Positions 36,695-47,276 of a stretch of 64,000 nt of DNA are shown here, in pieces; position 1 is the stretch's first letter; each line of letters opens with the position of its first letter. The notes beneath the pieces are model-generated. The model saw only the letters and a list, made by a program, of their open reading frames with translations. It did no database searches and had not been told where the DNA came from. Both the position numbers and the translations under genes were made by a program. This DNA comes from Parashewanella spongiae (GTDB lineage Bacteria; Pseudomonadota; Gammaproteobacteria; Enterobacterales; Shewanellaceae): assembly GCF_004358345.1 (NCBI RefSeq), contig NZ_CP037952.1, positions 1,984,001-2,048,000 of the forward strand, given 5' to 3'.

Positions 36695-37042
36695 TACCAA
36701 TTACAGTAATTAAATTCCCAGCTCAGAGCTATGTATGTGTTCAAAGTACAAGTGAAATTGATGAAGACATAGTTATTACCGACATACAAAACTGTCGTTA
36801 TTACATTACTACGTTGAGACAATTTTGCGTAGTAATTTGAACACATACAAGCTCCCGAAGGGCAAGGCTAAAAGATTCCATTACTAGGTTACAAGTTTTT
36901 GAATTATCCCGACAAAAGCACGAAGTGCGTTGAACGCCAGCGTTGTATGGCAGCCGTTAGGGTATATAGTACTTCAAACTTGCGCCTTGTACTGAAATCC
37001 TTTAGCTCTTGCTGAGTGGGAAGTTAATTACTGTAATTGGTA
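36695..37042 (+). mobile_element. MITE-3, 348 bp, copy a
   Basis: Terminal inverted repeats TACCAATTACAGTAATTAA and TTAATTACTGTAATTGGTA flank it, with a TTA target duplication at 36692-36694 and 37043-37045. The equivalent site upstream of member 3 is empty (GATTTACAAACTGCGG). It has no coding capacity. Confidence 0.8.
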
Positions 37043-37438
37043 TTACAAACTGCGGCAAGGAGTTAATTGCGCGAAATTAATCACTCATAAAGCCAAGACA
37101 TAAGGAAAGCTGCGCAGCGGAAGAAAGTATACCGATGAGTTCTAGTCACTCCAGCGCAGGCTGGAAACGAAGTAACGACAGTTTTGTATATTGGTAGTCT
37201 AGTGCCTTTGATTTTTCTATAAAAGTCACTGGATACCGGCCTTCGCTGGTATGACAAAGGTTCGTACTTTCTAAATCGCAAGATCCCTAAGTTGTCAAAC
37301 TTCTAAAGTCCGTCATTCCCGTATGTTGTAAGCGGGAATCCAGTGCCTTTTTGCTCAAAAAATAAAAAGTCTCTGGATTCCTGCTTTCGTAAAAGTGACG
37401 AAATAAGCAATTTCAATGAGGTATAAAAATCACACATT
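37043..37438. repeat. Dispersed repeat fragments
   Basis: Fragments of MITE-4 interior (TATACCGATGAGTTC, CAGCGCAGGCTGG), the GAAACGAAGTAACGACAG block (about 37163-37200), and two palindromic units with GGATTCC or GGATACC cores. No gene. Confidence 0.6.
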
Positions 37439-37889
37439 AGGGGCTGTTTATCTTTCAGGATTAAATTTTGTGCTATTTGAGCGTTTATCTGTTCAAGGCG
37501 TAAGCAGTGAAGCTTAGTCATCTAAGGGAACTAGCGATTTAGAAAGTACCAATCAATATTTTAAATTTTTTTTGTCATACCTGCAAAGGCTGGTATCCAG
37601 TGACTTTTATAGAAAAGCTTAAAGGCACTAGACTCCAGCCTGCGCTGGAGTGACGAGGATTCATCGGTATACTTTCTTCCGCAGCGTCCCTAAGTAAACG
37701 GGTTACAACACAGAACAGTGAACGCTCAAATGCATCGAAAAAAGAGAGAGCGTAAATTGGTCGCTCTTTCTAAAGAAAAGGTACTGCGTTATCGCTTGCT
37801 TATTTGGAATACCAAATAAGCAAGCTCTGTCTTGTATAAAACGACCAATTTATCGCTGCAAAAATAATCACGAAAGATAAACAGCCCCT
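37439..37889 (+). mobile_element. MITE-1, copy a, interrupted by MITE-4
   Basis: The ends are AGGGGCTGTTTATCTTTC and GAAAGATAAACAGCCCCT. Removing the nested 165-bp MITE-4 (37526-37690) and one TAA leaves a unit of ~283 bp matching copy c at 53777-54060. Confidence 0.85.
37526..37690 (+). mobile_element. MITE-4, 165 bp, copy a (nested in MITE-1)
   Basis: It starts GGGAACTAGCGATTTAGAAA and ends GGCGAAG-like sequence then GCAGCGTCCC, flanked by TAA on both sides. The ends match those of the ISAzo13-like element at 54786-56079. Confidence 0.85.
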
Positions 37890-37953
37890 AGGTTCATTAC
37901 CTAAATTTTTCCAGTAAACGATGATATTGATGTTATGGCGGTGGGGTTGGATG

Positions 37954-40900
37954 TTATATGCAATCAGAAAAATCCATAATGAAGAATTCGTCTTCATGGT
38001 TCTCGGTATTAAAATGTAATCTGGTTTGTTGCTGGATATCATATGCATCATCTAGTCTTTTGACTAACCTACTATCGACATCACTGCTTATTCTGCTCAG
38101 CATAATTGTTAACTCTGAGAGGGTGAATTCCTCAATACGAGCTAGCAGCATCTCAACGTCTTTTGAATCCAGTCGGGGCTTATCTAAAATTGGGTTAGGA
38201 TTTGCTTCAGATGATAAACCTACAAATAAACTGCTGACCCATTCCTCATCAAACTCTTTCAATTGCACAGGCTGATTATCCTTGCTTAACGAGGGGGTGT
38301 TCAAAAAATCACCGCCACCCATTAAAGGCAACAAAGCCTCATCTTCACCACCTAGGCTGACGCTGGTTTCCATAGGCTCAGGCTCTTGCGCCGTGTCACT
38401 CGTCGCTGCACCATCATGATGCCATGAAGCAGGCGGAATGTTTTGGTACTGCACGGATGAACTTAATCTCTCTCTTAATTGGCTAGGCATGTCGGCGAGG
38501 GGATATTTCTCAACGAGCGCTTTTACTGTAGGAATGCTCAGAGAATCGGCATGATACACGAGATTGTGGCGAATTTCCTGGTTCAGGTGCAAGCCTTTAT
38601 GTATACACTTTTCGATGATGGCCAAACTAAGCCAACTTTCCTGCAGTGTCTCTGTGTTGCCTGTGGCGCTTGGCGCTTGCTTTTGTGATAACCGTTCTTC
38701 TCGTCGTGTAACGTAAGTACTGGTAATGCTTTGTTCACTGCTGTCAGCAAAATCAACCGGAAAGTCACTGCTTAATGTTTCAATAAACAAAGAAAGCTCA
38801 TCGGCGGACCAGTTGCGAATTGTGATACTACTTGGATTGCTTGGACTACTTTGGCTTAACTGAGGAAAGGGCAGCTCAATCATTTCCTCATCAATATTGA
38901 GTAGCCTCATATGAGCTTGACTAATATGGTAAGGAGTCGAGGCGCTGGCAAAGGATAAACTGAACCAATAACAAAAAAGCACCATGGGGCAATCTGTTTG
39001 TTGTGCTTGTGTATTAATGCATAATGTGACCCCTTTATCTGTATCCACATTGTTGGTAGGTACACTAAACGTCACGGTATTTAATGTTGTAGGATGCTTT
39101 ACTGGCAAGACTAACCCTCTGGTGACTAGCCCCAAATTCAGTGTGTTCATGGTTTTCACTTTGGGTTTTACGGTCGAATTTAGATACTGACCGTAATCTC
39201 TCCCTGCTAGGCAAAGGGTATGAAATTTCTTAGCTGGTAATGACATCGATAATTGATATAGGTCATTAGCGGTACTGAACACTTTGCATAACGCTCGGCA
39301 ACAGTTGATATCGTTAATCAATTTCTTAGTTTTAGGTGTAGATGAAAGCAAGCAGGCCGCAATTAAATACGCCTGAACCTGATTCACATTTTCATCCTCA
39401 ACGCCCTTTAGGACGACCGGATACAATGTCTTATCCCATTGTTCTGATGTGGGGCATGAGCGGATTACCCTGCAAAAACGAAAGTAATGGCTTATACTCT
39501 CATGGCTCTGACCTTTCAAATTGAGTGCGCTGGACAGAATGGTTTTATTGATTGGCTGACTGAGTAAACGTTCCCAGTGGGATAGTTTCTGCACTTCCTC
39601 AGCGACCAGAGCGCGGCTTCCCTCTGGACGAGGCGCATTTGCAAAGAACAATTTTAATCCCAGCTGGCCGTTGGCGAAACAGATTTTACCGAGCGAGTTC
39701 AATATCCCTTGATGGCTTTCTATTACGCATGGGAACGTCAATCCCTTTATTTTTTTTGTGCTCAGCGAGCAGTAGTTACGCAATTTTTTCAGCATCTCAG
39801 GCTCACCTTTAATGGCCAATGCCAGCGCTTTTAGCGATGTTAGCTCATCATCGCTAACGCGAAAGTGAGTGAGCAGTTTGGAGAAAGGTGAGCAGGAAAA
39901 AGCCTTTTCCACAGCTAAAAGAGATGATTGTTTCCATTCGTGAATGCAGAGATGCAGTAGTTTATCGTCGGGTTGACCATCAATGCTTAATAAAGAAAGC
40001 AGTTGAGTTACCTCATCCTGCTTCGGTGGCAGAGGGAAAACAGCAAAGACACAAGCTAATCTGAGAAGGTGGAATTGACCATTTAGCTGCAACCCAGGGT
40101 GACCAAGCAAGCAAAACCAGCAGTTTGCCTTATCTGGCCGATTCATCACTTTAACTAATAACAGCTTATACAAGGGAAGGTTTAACGTGCCGCTCTCCTG
40201 CAGTTGCGGCAGTTTCAGCAGTTCAATAAATTGCGTCATCGCCTTTTCGTCAGGCAAACCGCGGCTACTAAATATCGACGACAGGGATTGGAGCAACGGT
40301 AGAATTAAACTGCCGCCCTCCTGCAGTTGAGGCAACGTCAACAATTTAATAAAACGCGCCACCTCCGATTCATCAGGCAGACCGCGGCCATTAAATATAG
40401 ACGATAGGGATTTGAGTAGCGGCAAACTTAATCTGCCGCCCTCCTGCAGTTGAGGCAACGTCAACAATTTAATAAAACGCGCCACCTCCGATTCATCAGG
40501 CAGACCGCGGCCATTAAATATAGACGATAGGGATTTGAGCAGCGGCAAACTTAATCTGCCACCCTCTTGCAGCTGCGGTAGTTTTAGCAACTCAATAATA
40601 CGTGCCATTGTCGCTTCGTCAGGCAAACCGCGGCTACTAAATATCGACGACAGGGACTGGAACAACGGTAGAATTAAACTGCCGCCCTCCTGCAGTTGAG
40701 GCAACGTCAACAATTTAATAAAGCGCGTCATCGCCTTTTCGTCAGGCAGACCGCGGCCATTAAATATAGACGATAGGGATTTGAGCAGCGGCAAACTTAA
40801 TCTGCCGCCCTTCTGCAGTTGAGGCAACGTCAACAATTTAATAAAACGCGCCACCTCCGATTCGTCAGGCAGACCGCGGCCATTAAATATAGACGATAGG

Positions 40901-42465
40901 GATTTGAGCAGCGGCAAACTTAATCTGCCACCCTCTTGCAGCTGCGGTAGTTTTAGCAACTCAATAATACGTGCCATTGTCGCTTCGTCAGGCAAACCGC
41001 GGCCATGAAATATCGACGACAAGAACTTGAATAGTGGAAGGTTCAATCTGCCGACCTCATACAGCTGCGGAAGTTCCAGCAACTCAATAAAGCGCGTCAT
41101 CGCCTTTTCGTCAGGCAGACCGCGGCCATTAAATATAGACGATAGGGATTTAAGCAGCGGCAAACTTAATCTGCCGCCCTCCTGCAGTTGAGGCAACGTC
41201 AACAATTTAATAAAACGCGCCACCTCCGATTCATCAGGCAAACCGCGGCTACTAAATATCGACGACAGGGATTGGAGCAACGGTAGAATTAAACTGCCGC
41301 CCTCCTGCAGTTGCGGCAGTTTCAGCAACTTAATAAAACCCCTTATCACCGCTTCGTCAGGTAGACCGCAGCCATGGAATATCGACGACAGGGATTTAAA
41401 CAACGGCAGGCTAAGTCTGCCGCTGTCCTGTAGCTGCGGTATTTCCAGCAGCTTAATAAAGTGCTCCATTGCCACTTCGTCAGGTAAACCGCGACCATTA
41501 AATATTGACGACATGGATTTGAGCAACGGCAGGCTAAGTCTGCCGTTTTCCTGTAGCTGCGGCAGTTCCAGCAGCTCAATAAATTGTGTCATCGCCACTT
41601 CGTTTGGTAGACCGCATCCATGAAACATCGACGACAAGGATTTGAACAGCGGCAGGCTTAATCTGCCGCCCTCCTGTAGCTGCGGCAGTGCCAGCAGCTT
41701 AATAAAGCGCGCCATCGCCGCTTCGTCAGGCAGGCCACTGCCATTAAATATCGACGATAGGGATTTCAGCCGCGGCAGACTTAATTTCCCGTCCTCCTGC
41801 AGTTGCGGCAGTTTCAGCAGCTTAAAAAAGCGAGTTATCGACACGTTATCTGGCAGACCACAGCTATGATATATCGACGACAGAGATTTAAGCAGCGGCA
41901 AATTTAATGTACCGCCTTCTTGCAATTTTGGCAGTTTCAGCAAGTTATTAAAGCCCTTTATCGTCGATTCGTTAGGCAGACCACAGCGATGAAATATAGA
42001 CGAAAGGGTTTTCATGGGTTGGGTTTTTGCCACCAGAATGGTGTGTTCATTGCTGTAGCGAAAAAACTGTCTTATTTTACATGATGTATTAATTATGCTG
42101 GTAAAAAAGCCGGTGTCTTTTACCTCTGGATCGGCGATTTTTATGAAAAAAAGTGATAGTTTATTGTAATACTTCTGTAGTTGGTCTTCGGAATCAATCT
42201 CGACCTTTGATAATAACTTTATGAATGCAGGTAAAACTTTAATGCCTTTGCTATTCATTGCATCCTGCAGCTCTTTAGGCAGTTTTTTATCTTGCGATAC
42301 TAAATAACATTTACTCGCCGCCGATGTGATACGCGATTTTTTAGAACTGGGTTTGCCTTCTTCAGCCCTCGGTCTTTTACGGCTTGATTTAATAGCATTG
42401 CTTGAGATCGAGGGAGTGTCATACATGGCGCTGGAAGTAGCATTTGAAGTGGAGGTGAGTGCCAT
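37954..42465 (-). CDS. 41-residue-repeat protein, family member 2 (15 repeats)
   Basis: 1503 residues, the longest member. The N-terminus has the basic clusters SRKRPRAEEGKPSSKKSR (residues ~28-45). Fifteen 41-residue repeats follow, several identical at protein level and arranged in higher-order blocks (repeats 9-11 and 12-14 share the order NGR/NGR/SSR with ATMAR and SEVAR), pointing to recent internal duplication. The C-terminal ~600 residues are nearly identical to member 4. No known domain was identified. It starts after AAGGTAATCAAC and is monocistronic by spacing. An export route is not visible. Confidence 0.8.
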   Translation of the reverse strand: MALTSTSNATSSAMYDTPSISSNAIKSSRKRPRAEEGKPSSKKSRITSAASKCYLVSQDKKLPKELQDAMNSKGIKVLPAFIKLLSKVEIDSEDQLQKYYNKLSLFFIKIADPEVKDTGFFTSIINTSCKIRQFFRYSNEHTILVAKTQPMKTLSSIFHRCGLPNESTIKGFNNLLKLPKLQEGGTLNLPLLKSLSSIYHSCGLPDNVSITRFFKLLKLPQLQEDGKLSLPRLKSLSSIFNGSGLPDEAAMARFIKLLALPQLQEGGRLSLPLFKSLSSMFHGCGLPNEVAMTQFIELLELPQLQENGRLSLPLLKSMSSIFNGRGLPDEVAMEHFIKLLEIPQLQDSGRLSLPLFKSLSSIFHGCGLPDEAVIRGFIKLLKLPQLQEGGSLILPLLQSLSSIFSSRGLPDESEVARFIKLLTLPQLQEGGRLSLPLLKSLSSIFNGRGLPDEKAMTRFIELLELPQLYEVGRLNLPLFKFLSSIFHGRGLPDEATMARIIELLKLPQLQEGGRLSLPLLKSLSSIFNGRGLPDESEVARFIKLLTLPQLQKGGRLSLPLLKSLSSIFNGRGLPDEKAMTRFIKLLTLPQLQEGGSLILPLFQSLSSIFSSRGLPDEATMARIIELLKLPQLQEGGRLSLPLLKSLSSIFNGRGLPDESEVARFIKLLTLPQLQEGGRLSLPLLKSLSSIFNGRGLPDESEVARFIKLLTLPQLQEGGSLILPLLQSLSSIFSSRGLPDEKAMTQFIELLKLPQLQESGTLNLPLYKLLLVKVMNRPDKANCWFCLLGHPGLQLNGQFHLLRLACVFAVFPLPPKQDEVTQLLSLLSIDGQPDDKLLHLCIHEWKQSSLLAVEKAFSCSPFSKLLTHFRVSDDELTSLKALALAIKGEPEMLKKLRNYCSLSTKKIKGLTFPCVIESHQGILNSLGKICFANGQLGLKLFFANAPRPEGSRALVAEEVQKLSHWERLLSQPINKTILSSALNLKGQSHESISHYFRFCRVIRSCPTSEQWDKTLYPVVLKGVEDENVNQVQAYLIAACLLSSTPKTKKLINDINCCRALCKVFSTANDLYQLSMSLPAKKFHTLCLAGRDYGQYLNSTVKPKVKTMNTLNLGLVTRGLVLPVKHPTTLNTVTFSVPTNNVDTDKGVTLCINTQAQQTDCPMVLFCYWFSLSFASASTPYHISQAHMRLLNIDEEMIELPFPQLSQSSPSNPSSITIRNWSADELSLFIETLSSDFPVDFADSSEQSITSTYVTRREERLSQKQAPSATGNTETLQESWLSLAIIEKCIHKGLHLNQEIRHNLVYHADSLSIPTVKALVEKYPLADMPSQLRERLSSSVQYQNIPPASWHHDGAATSDTAQEPEPMETSVSLGGEDEALLPLMGGGDFLNTPSLSKDNQPVQLKEFDEEWVSSLFVGLSSEANPNPILDKPRLDSKDVEMLLARIEEFTLSELTIMLSRISSDVDSRLVKRLDDAYDIQQQTRLHFNTENHEDEFFIMDFSDCI

Positions 42466-42631
42466 GTTGATTACCTTTTTTAAGGACAGCTTTTTTGAGT
42501 TTATACACGGGTATAGATTGATGAAACCTATTACCTTCCTTGCTAGCTATCCTCATTTTACTCTGGATTTCTCAAGGTAAATCGGTTTATTTCCCGCTTG
42601 AAACCAAATCGCAACTAGTTGCAGGAATTTA

Positions 42632-42680
42632 GAATGGTAAATATTATTTAAAATGAGTACAAATGAAATTTTTTTAAGAT
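42632..42680 (-). promoter_or_regulatory. Conserved upstream block (member 2)
   Basis: Same block as at 36643, with AAATGAGTACAAATGAAAT, about 170 bp before the ATG of member 2. A short MITE-3 terminus pair (ATACCAATTGCTGTAATTGG) lies just beyond it at 42703-42725, possibly an excision footprint. Confidence 0.45.
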
Positions 42681-42791
42681 TTACAAAGGTGTGGCAAGAA
42701 GTTATACCAATTGCTGTAATTGGTATTAGGTTCATTACCTAAGTTTTTCCAGCAAACGATGGCCTTGATGTTATGGTTGTGGGGTTGGATA

Positions 42792-45700
42792 TTACATGCC
42801 ATCAGAAAAATCCATAATGAAGAATTCGTCTTCATGGTTCTCGGTATTAAAATGTAATCTGGTTTGTTGCTGAATATCATATGCATTATCTAGTTGTTTG
42901 ACTAACGTATTTTCGACATCACTGCTTATTTTGCTCAGCATAATTGTTAACTCTGAGAGGGTAAACTCCTCAATACGAGCTAGCAACATCTCAACGTCTT
43001 TTGAATCCAGTTGGGGCTTATCTAAAATTGGGTTAGGATTTGCTTCAGATGATAAACCTACAAATAAACTGCTGACCCACTCCTCATCAAACTCTTTCAA
43101 TTGCACAGGCTGATTATCCTTGCTTAACGAGGGAGTGTTCAAAAAGTCATCGCCATCCATTGAAGATAACAAAGCCTCATCCTCACTACCTTGGCTGACG
43201 CTCGTTTCCATAGGCTCAGGCTCTTGCGCCGTGTCGCTCGTCGCTGCACCACCCTGATGCCATGAAGCAAGCGGTATGTTCTGGTACTGCACGGATGAAC
43301 TTAATCTCCCTCTTAATTGACTAGGTATGTCGCAGAACGAATACTTCTCAACGAGCGCTTTTATTGTAGGAGTGCTCAGAGAGTCTGCATAATACACAAG
43401 ATTGCGGCGGACTTTCTGGTTCAGGCGCAAGCCTTTTTGTACACACTTTTCAATGAAGGCCAAATCAAGTAAGCTTTCCTGCTGTGCCTCCGTGTTGCCT
43501 GTGGCGCTTGGCACTTGCTTTTGTGATAACCGTTCTTCTCGTCGTGTAACATAAGTACTGACAATACTTTGTTCACTGCTGTCAGCAAACCCAATTGGAA
43601 AGTCACTGCTTAGTGTATCAATAAACAAAGAAAGCTCATCGGCAGACCAGTTGCTAATAGTGACACTATTTTGACGACTTTGGCTTAACTGAGGAAAGGG
43701 CAGCTCAATCATTTCCTCATCAATATTGAGCAGCGTTATTTGAGCTTGGCTAATATGGTAAGGAGTCGGGGCACTGGCAAAGGATAAGCTGAACCAATAA
43801 CTAAAAAGCACCATGGGGCAATCTGTTTGTTGTGCTTGTGTATTAATGCATAATGTGACCCCTTTATCTGTATCCATACTGTCGGAAGATACACTAAACG
43901 TCACGGCATTTAATGTTGAAGGATATTTTACTGGCAAGACTAACCCCCTGGTGACCAACCCAAAATTCAGTGTGTTCATGGTTTTTACTTTGGGTTTTGC
44001 GGCCGTGTTTAAATACTGACTGTAATCTTTCCCTGCTAGGCAAAGGGTATGAAATTTCTTAGCTGATAATGACCTTGATAACTGATATAGGTCATTAGCG
44101 GTACTGAACACTTGACATAACACCCGGCAACAGTTGATATCTTTAATTAATCTCTTAGTTTCAGGCGTAGATGAAAGCAGGCAGGCTGCAATTAAATACG
44201 CCTGAATCTGGTTCACATTTTCATCCTCAACGCCCTTTAGGACGATCGGATACAATGACTTAGCCCATTGTTCTGATGTGGGGCATGAGCGGGTTACCCT
44301 GCAAAAACGAAAGTAATGGCTTACACTCTCATGGCTCTGACCTTTCAAGTAGAGCACACAGGACAGGATGGTTTTATTGATTGGCTGACTGAGTAAACGT
44401 TCCCAGTGGGATAGTTTCTGCATTTCCTCAGCGACCAGAGCGCGGCTTCCCTCTGGACGAGGCGCATTTGCAAAGAACAATTTTAATCCCAGCTGGCCGT
44501 TGGCGAAACAGATTTTACCGAGCGCGTTCAATATCCCTTGATGGCTTTCTATTACGCATGGGAATGTTGATCCCATTATTTCGATCGAACTCAATGAGCA
44601 GTGGTTATTCAATTTATCTAGCAGCTCAGGCTCACCTTTAACGGTCAACGCCAGTGCTTTTATCGATATTAGTTCATTGTTCTTATGAAAGTGAACGAGC
44701 AACTTTGCGACAAGCGAGCAGGAAAAAGCCTTTTCCACAGCTAAAAGAGATGATTGTTTCCACTCGTGAATGCAGAGTTTCAGTAGTTTATCGTTGGGTT
44801 GACCATCAATGCTTAATAAAGACAGCAGCTTAGTTACCTCATCCTGTTTCGGCGGCAGAGGGAAAACCGCAAAGACACAAGCTAATCTGAGAAGGTGGAA
44901 TTGACCATTTAGCTGCAACTCTGGGTGATCAAGTAAGCAAAGCCAGCCGTTTGCCTTATCTGGCCGATTCATCACTTTAACTAATAACAGCTTATACAAG
45001 GGAAGGTTTAACGTGCCACCCTCCTGCAGTTGCGGTAGTTTTTGCAGCTCAATAATGCGTGCCACTGTCGCTTCGTCAGACAAACCGCGGCCATGAAATA
45101 TCGACGATAAGGATTTGAACAGTGGAAGGTTCAATCTGCCGTGCTCCTGCAGTTGCGGAAGTTTCAGCAACTCAATAAAGCGCCTCATCGCCGTTTCGTC
45201 AGGTAGACCGCAGCCATTAAATATAGATGATAGGGATTTGAGCAGCGGCAGACTCAATCTGCCGTCTTTTTGAAGCTGCGGTAGTTTTAGCAACTCAATA
45301 ATGCGTACCATTGTTGCTTCGTCAGGCAGACCGTGGCGACTAAGTATCGACGACAGGGATTTGAGGCGCTGCAGGCTCAATGTGCCGCCCTCCTGCAGCT
45401 GCGGCAGTTCAAGTAGCTGGATAAAACACTCTATTTCTACTTCATCAGGCAGTCCGCGTCCGCTAAATATCGACGACAGGGATTTGAGCAACGGCAGACT
45501 TAATCTTTCATCCTGTTGCATCTGCGGCAGTACCAGCAACTTAATAAAGTGCTCCATTGCCGCTTTGTTGGGTAGGCCGCGGCGATTAAATATCGACGAC
45601 AGGGATTTGAGTCGCGGCAGACTTAATCTACCGCCTTCTTGCAGCTGCGGCAGTTTCAGCAACTTAATGAAGCCCTTTATTGCCGCATCGTCAGGTAGAC

Positions 45701-46676
45701 CGCGGCCATGAAATATTGACGACAGGGATTTTAGTAACGGCAGGCTTATTCTGCCGCCCTCCTGCAGTTGCGGCAGTTCAAGCAGCTTAATAAAATGCGC
45801 CAATACCGATTCGTCAGGCAAACCGTGGCAACAAAGTATCGACGACAGAGATTTGAGGCGCGGCAGACTTAATCTGCCGCCCTCCTGCAGCTGCGGCATT
45901 TTAAGCAACTCAATAAAACGCGTCATCGCCGCTTCGTCAGGCAGACCGCGGGCATGAAATATCGACGACAGGGATTTCAGCCGCGGCAGACTTAATTTTC
46001 CGCCCTCCTGCATTTGCGGCAGTTCCAGTAGTTTAAAAAAGTGCGTTATCGGCACTTTACCTGGCAGACCACAGCCATGATATATCGACGACAGAGATTT
46101 AAGCAGCGACAAATTTAATGTGCCGCCCTCTTGCAGTTTCGGCAGTTTCAGCAAGTTATTAAAGCCCTTTATCGTCGATTTGTTAGGCAAGCCGCAGCGA
46201 TGAAATATAGACGAAAGGGTTTTCATCGGTTGGGTTTTTGCAACCTGAGTGATGTGTTTATTACTGTAGTGAAAGAACTCTATTATTCTATATGGCGTAT
46301 GAATTATGCTGGTAAAAAAGCTGGTATCTTTCACCTTTGTATCGGCGATGTTTATGAAAAAAAGTGTTAGTTTATTGCTATAGTCCTTTTGTTGCTCTAG
46401 GGATTTAATATTGACCGCTGATAATAACTTTGTGAATGCAGATGTAACTTTAATGCCTTTGCTGTTCATTGTATCCTGAAGCTCTTGAGGCAGTTTGTTA
46501 TCCTGCGAAACTAAATAACATTTACTCGCCGCCGTTGTGATACGCGATTTTTTAGAGCTGGGTTTGCCTTCTTCAGCCCTCGGTCTTTTACGGCTTGATT
46601 TAATAGCATTACTTGAGGTCGAGGGAGTGTCATACATGGCGCTGGAAGTAGCATTTGAAGTGGAGGTGAGTGCCAT
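42792..46676 (-). CDS. 41-residue-repeat protein, family member 3 (10 repeats)
   Basis: 1294 residues. The N-terminal SRKRPR..KKSR cluster and cap are followed by 10 repeats, then the common C-terminal region. The middle C-terminal stretch (KLLVHFHKNNELISIKALAL) matches member 1, while the last ~150 residues resemble member 2, so the gene is a mosaic. Repeat variants at positions 12-14 include HAR, CCH, NRR, SGR and SRH. No stop or frameshift. The upstream region carries a MITE-4 insertion between the start and the conserved block. Confidence 0.8.
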   Translation of the reverse strand: MALTSTSNATSSAMYDTPSTSSNAIKSSRKRPRAEEGKPSSKKSRITTAASKCYLVSQDNKLPQELQDTMNSKGIKVTSAFTKLLSAVNIKSLEQQKDYSNKLTLFFINIADTKVKDTSFFTSIIHTPYRIIEFFHYSNKHITQVAKTQPMKTLSSIFHRCGLPNKSTIKGFNNLLKLPKLQEGGTLNLSLLKSLSSIYHGCGLPGKVPITHFFKLLELPQMQEGGKLSLPRLKSLSSIFHARGLPDEAAMTRFIELLKMPQLQEGGRLSLPRLKSLSSILCCHGLPDESVLAHFIKLLELPQLQEGGRISLPLLKSLSSIFHGRGLPDDAAIKGFIKLLKLPQLQEGGRLSLPRLKSLSSIFNRRGLPNKAAMEHFIKLLVLPQMQQDERLSLPLLKSLSSIFSGRGLPDEVEIECFIQLLELPQLQEGGTLSLQRLKSLSSILSRHGLPDEATMVRIIELLKLPQLQKDGRLSLPLLKSLSSIFNGCGLPDETAMRRFIELLKLPQLQEHGRLNLPLFKSLSSIFHGRGLSDEATVARIIELQKLPQLQEGGTLNLPLYKLLLVKVMNRPDKANGWLCLLDHPELQLNGQFHLLRLACVFAVFPLPPKQDEVTKLLSLLSIDGQPNDKLLKLCIHEWKQSSLLAVEKAFSCSLVAKLLVHFHKNNELISIKALALTVKGEPELLDKLNNHCSLSSIEIMGSTFPCVIESHQGILNALGKICFANGQLGLKLFFANAPRPEGSRALVAEEMQKLSHWERLLSQPINKTILSCVLYLKGQSHESVSHYFRFCRVTRSCPTSEQWAKSLYPIVLKGVEDENVNQIQAYLIAACLLSSTPETKRLIKDINCCRVLCQVFSTANDLYQLSRSLSAKKFHTLCLAGKDYSQYLNTAAKPKVKTMNTLNFGLVTRGLVLPVKYPSTLNAVTFSVSSDSMDTDKGVTLCINTQAQQTDCPMVLFSYWFSLSFASAPTPYHISQAQITLLNIDEEMIELPFPQLSQSRQNSVTISNWSADELSLFIDTLSSDFPIGFADSSEQSIVSTYVTRREERLSQKQVPSATGNTEAQQESLLDLAFIEKCVQKGLRLNQKVRRNLVYYADSLSTPTIKALVEKYSFCDIPSQLRGRLSSSVQYQNIPLASWHQGGAATSDTAQEPEPMETSVSQGSEDEALLSSMDGDDFLNTPSLSKDNQPVQLKEFDEEWVSSLFVGLSSEANPNPILDKPQLDSKDVEMLLARIEEFTLSELTIMLSKISSDVENTLVKQLDNAYDIQQQTRLHFNTENHEDEFFIMDFSDGM

Positions 46677-46758
46677 GTTGATTACCTTTTTTTAAGGACA
46701 GATTTTTTGAGTATATACACGGGTATAGATTGATGAAGCCTATTACCTTCCTTGCTAA

Positions 46759-46923
46759 GGGACGTGGCGGAAGAATGTATACCAATTTTATCGTCACTCC
46801 TGCGAACGCAGGAGTCCAGAGTCTTTGGTTAATTTGGGCACAAGTCGCTGGATACCTGCGTTCGCAGGCATGACAAATTAAGCGTTGAAATTTAAATTGG
46901 TATTATTTGAACTGCGACATCCC
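46759..46923 (+). mobile_element. MITE-4, 165 bp, copy b
   Basis: It starts GGGACGTGGCGGAAGAA and ends ACTGCGACATCCC, flanked by TAA at 46756-46758 and 46924-46926. It interrupts the sequence that is continuous upstream of member 2 (TTGCTAGCTATCC). Confidence 0.8.
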
Positions 46924-47011
46924 TAACTATCCTCATTTCACTCTGGTTTTCTCAAGATAAATCGGTTTATTTCCCGCTTGAAACCAAGCCGCAACTAGTT
47001 GCAGGGATTTA

Positions 47012-47060
47012 GAATGGTAAATACTATTTTAAATGAGCACAAATGAAATATATTTAAGAT
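47012..47060 (-). promoter_or_regulatory. Conserved upstream block (member 3)
   Basis: The same block, displaced to ~340 bp from the ATG by MITE-4. The following 47061-47217 is dispersed repeat sequence including the GAAACGAAGTAACGACAG block (47178-47216). Confidence 0.45.
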
Positions 47061-47276
47061 TTACAAACTGCGGCAAGGAGTTAATTGTGCGAAATTACTC
47101 ATTCATAAAGCCAAGGCGTAAGGAAAGCTGCGTGGCGGAAGAAAGTCCGATGAGTTCTAGTCACTCCAGCGCAGGCTGGAAACGAAGTAACGACAGTTTT
47201 GTATGTCGGTAGTCTAGAAACTATGAAGGACAGTAACTCAACTACCCTTTAGTTAACACAACACAAGGGGAATATT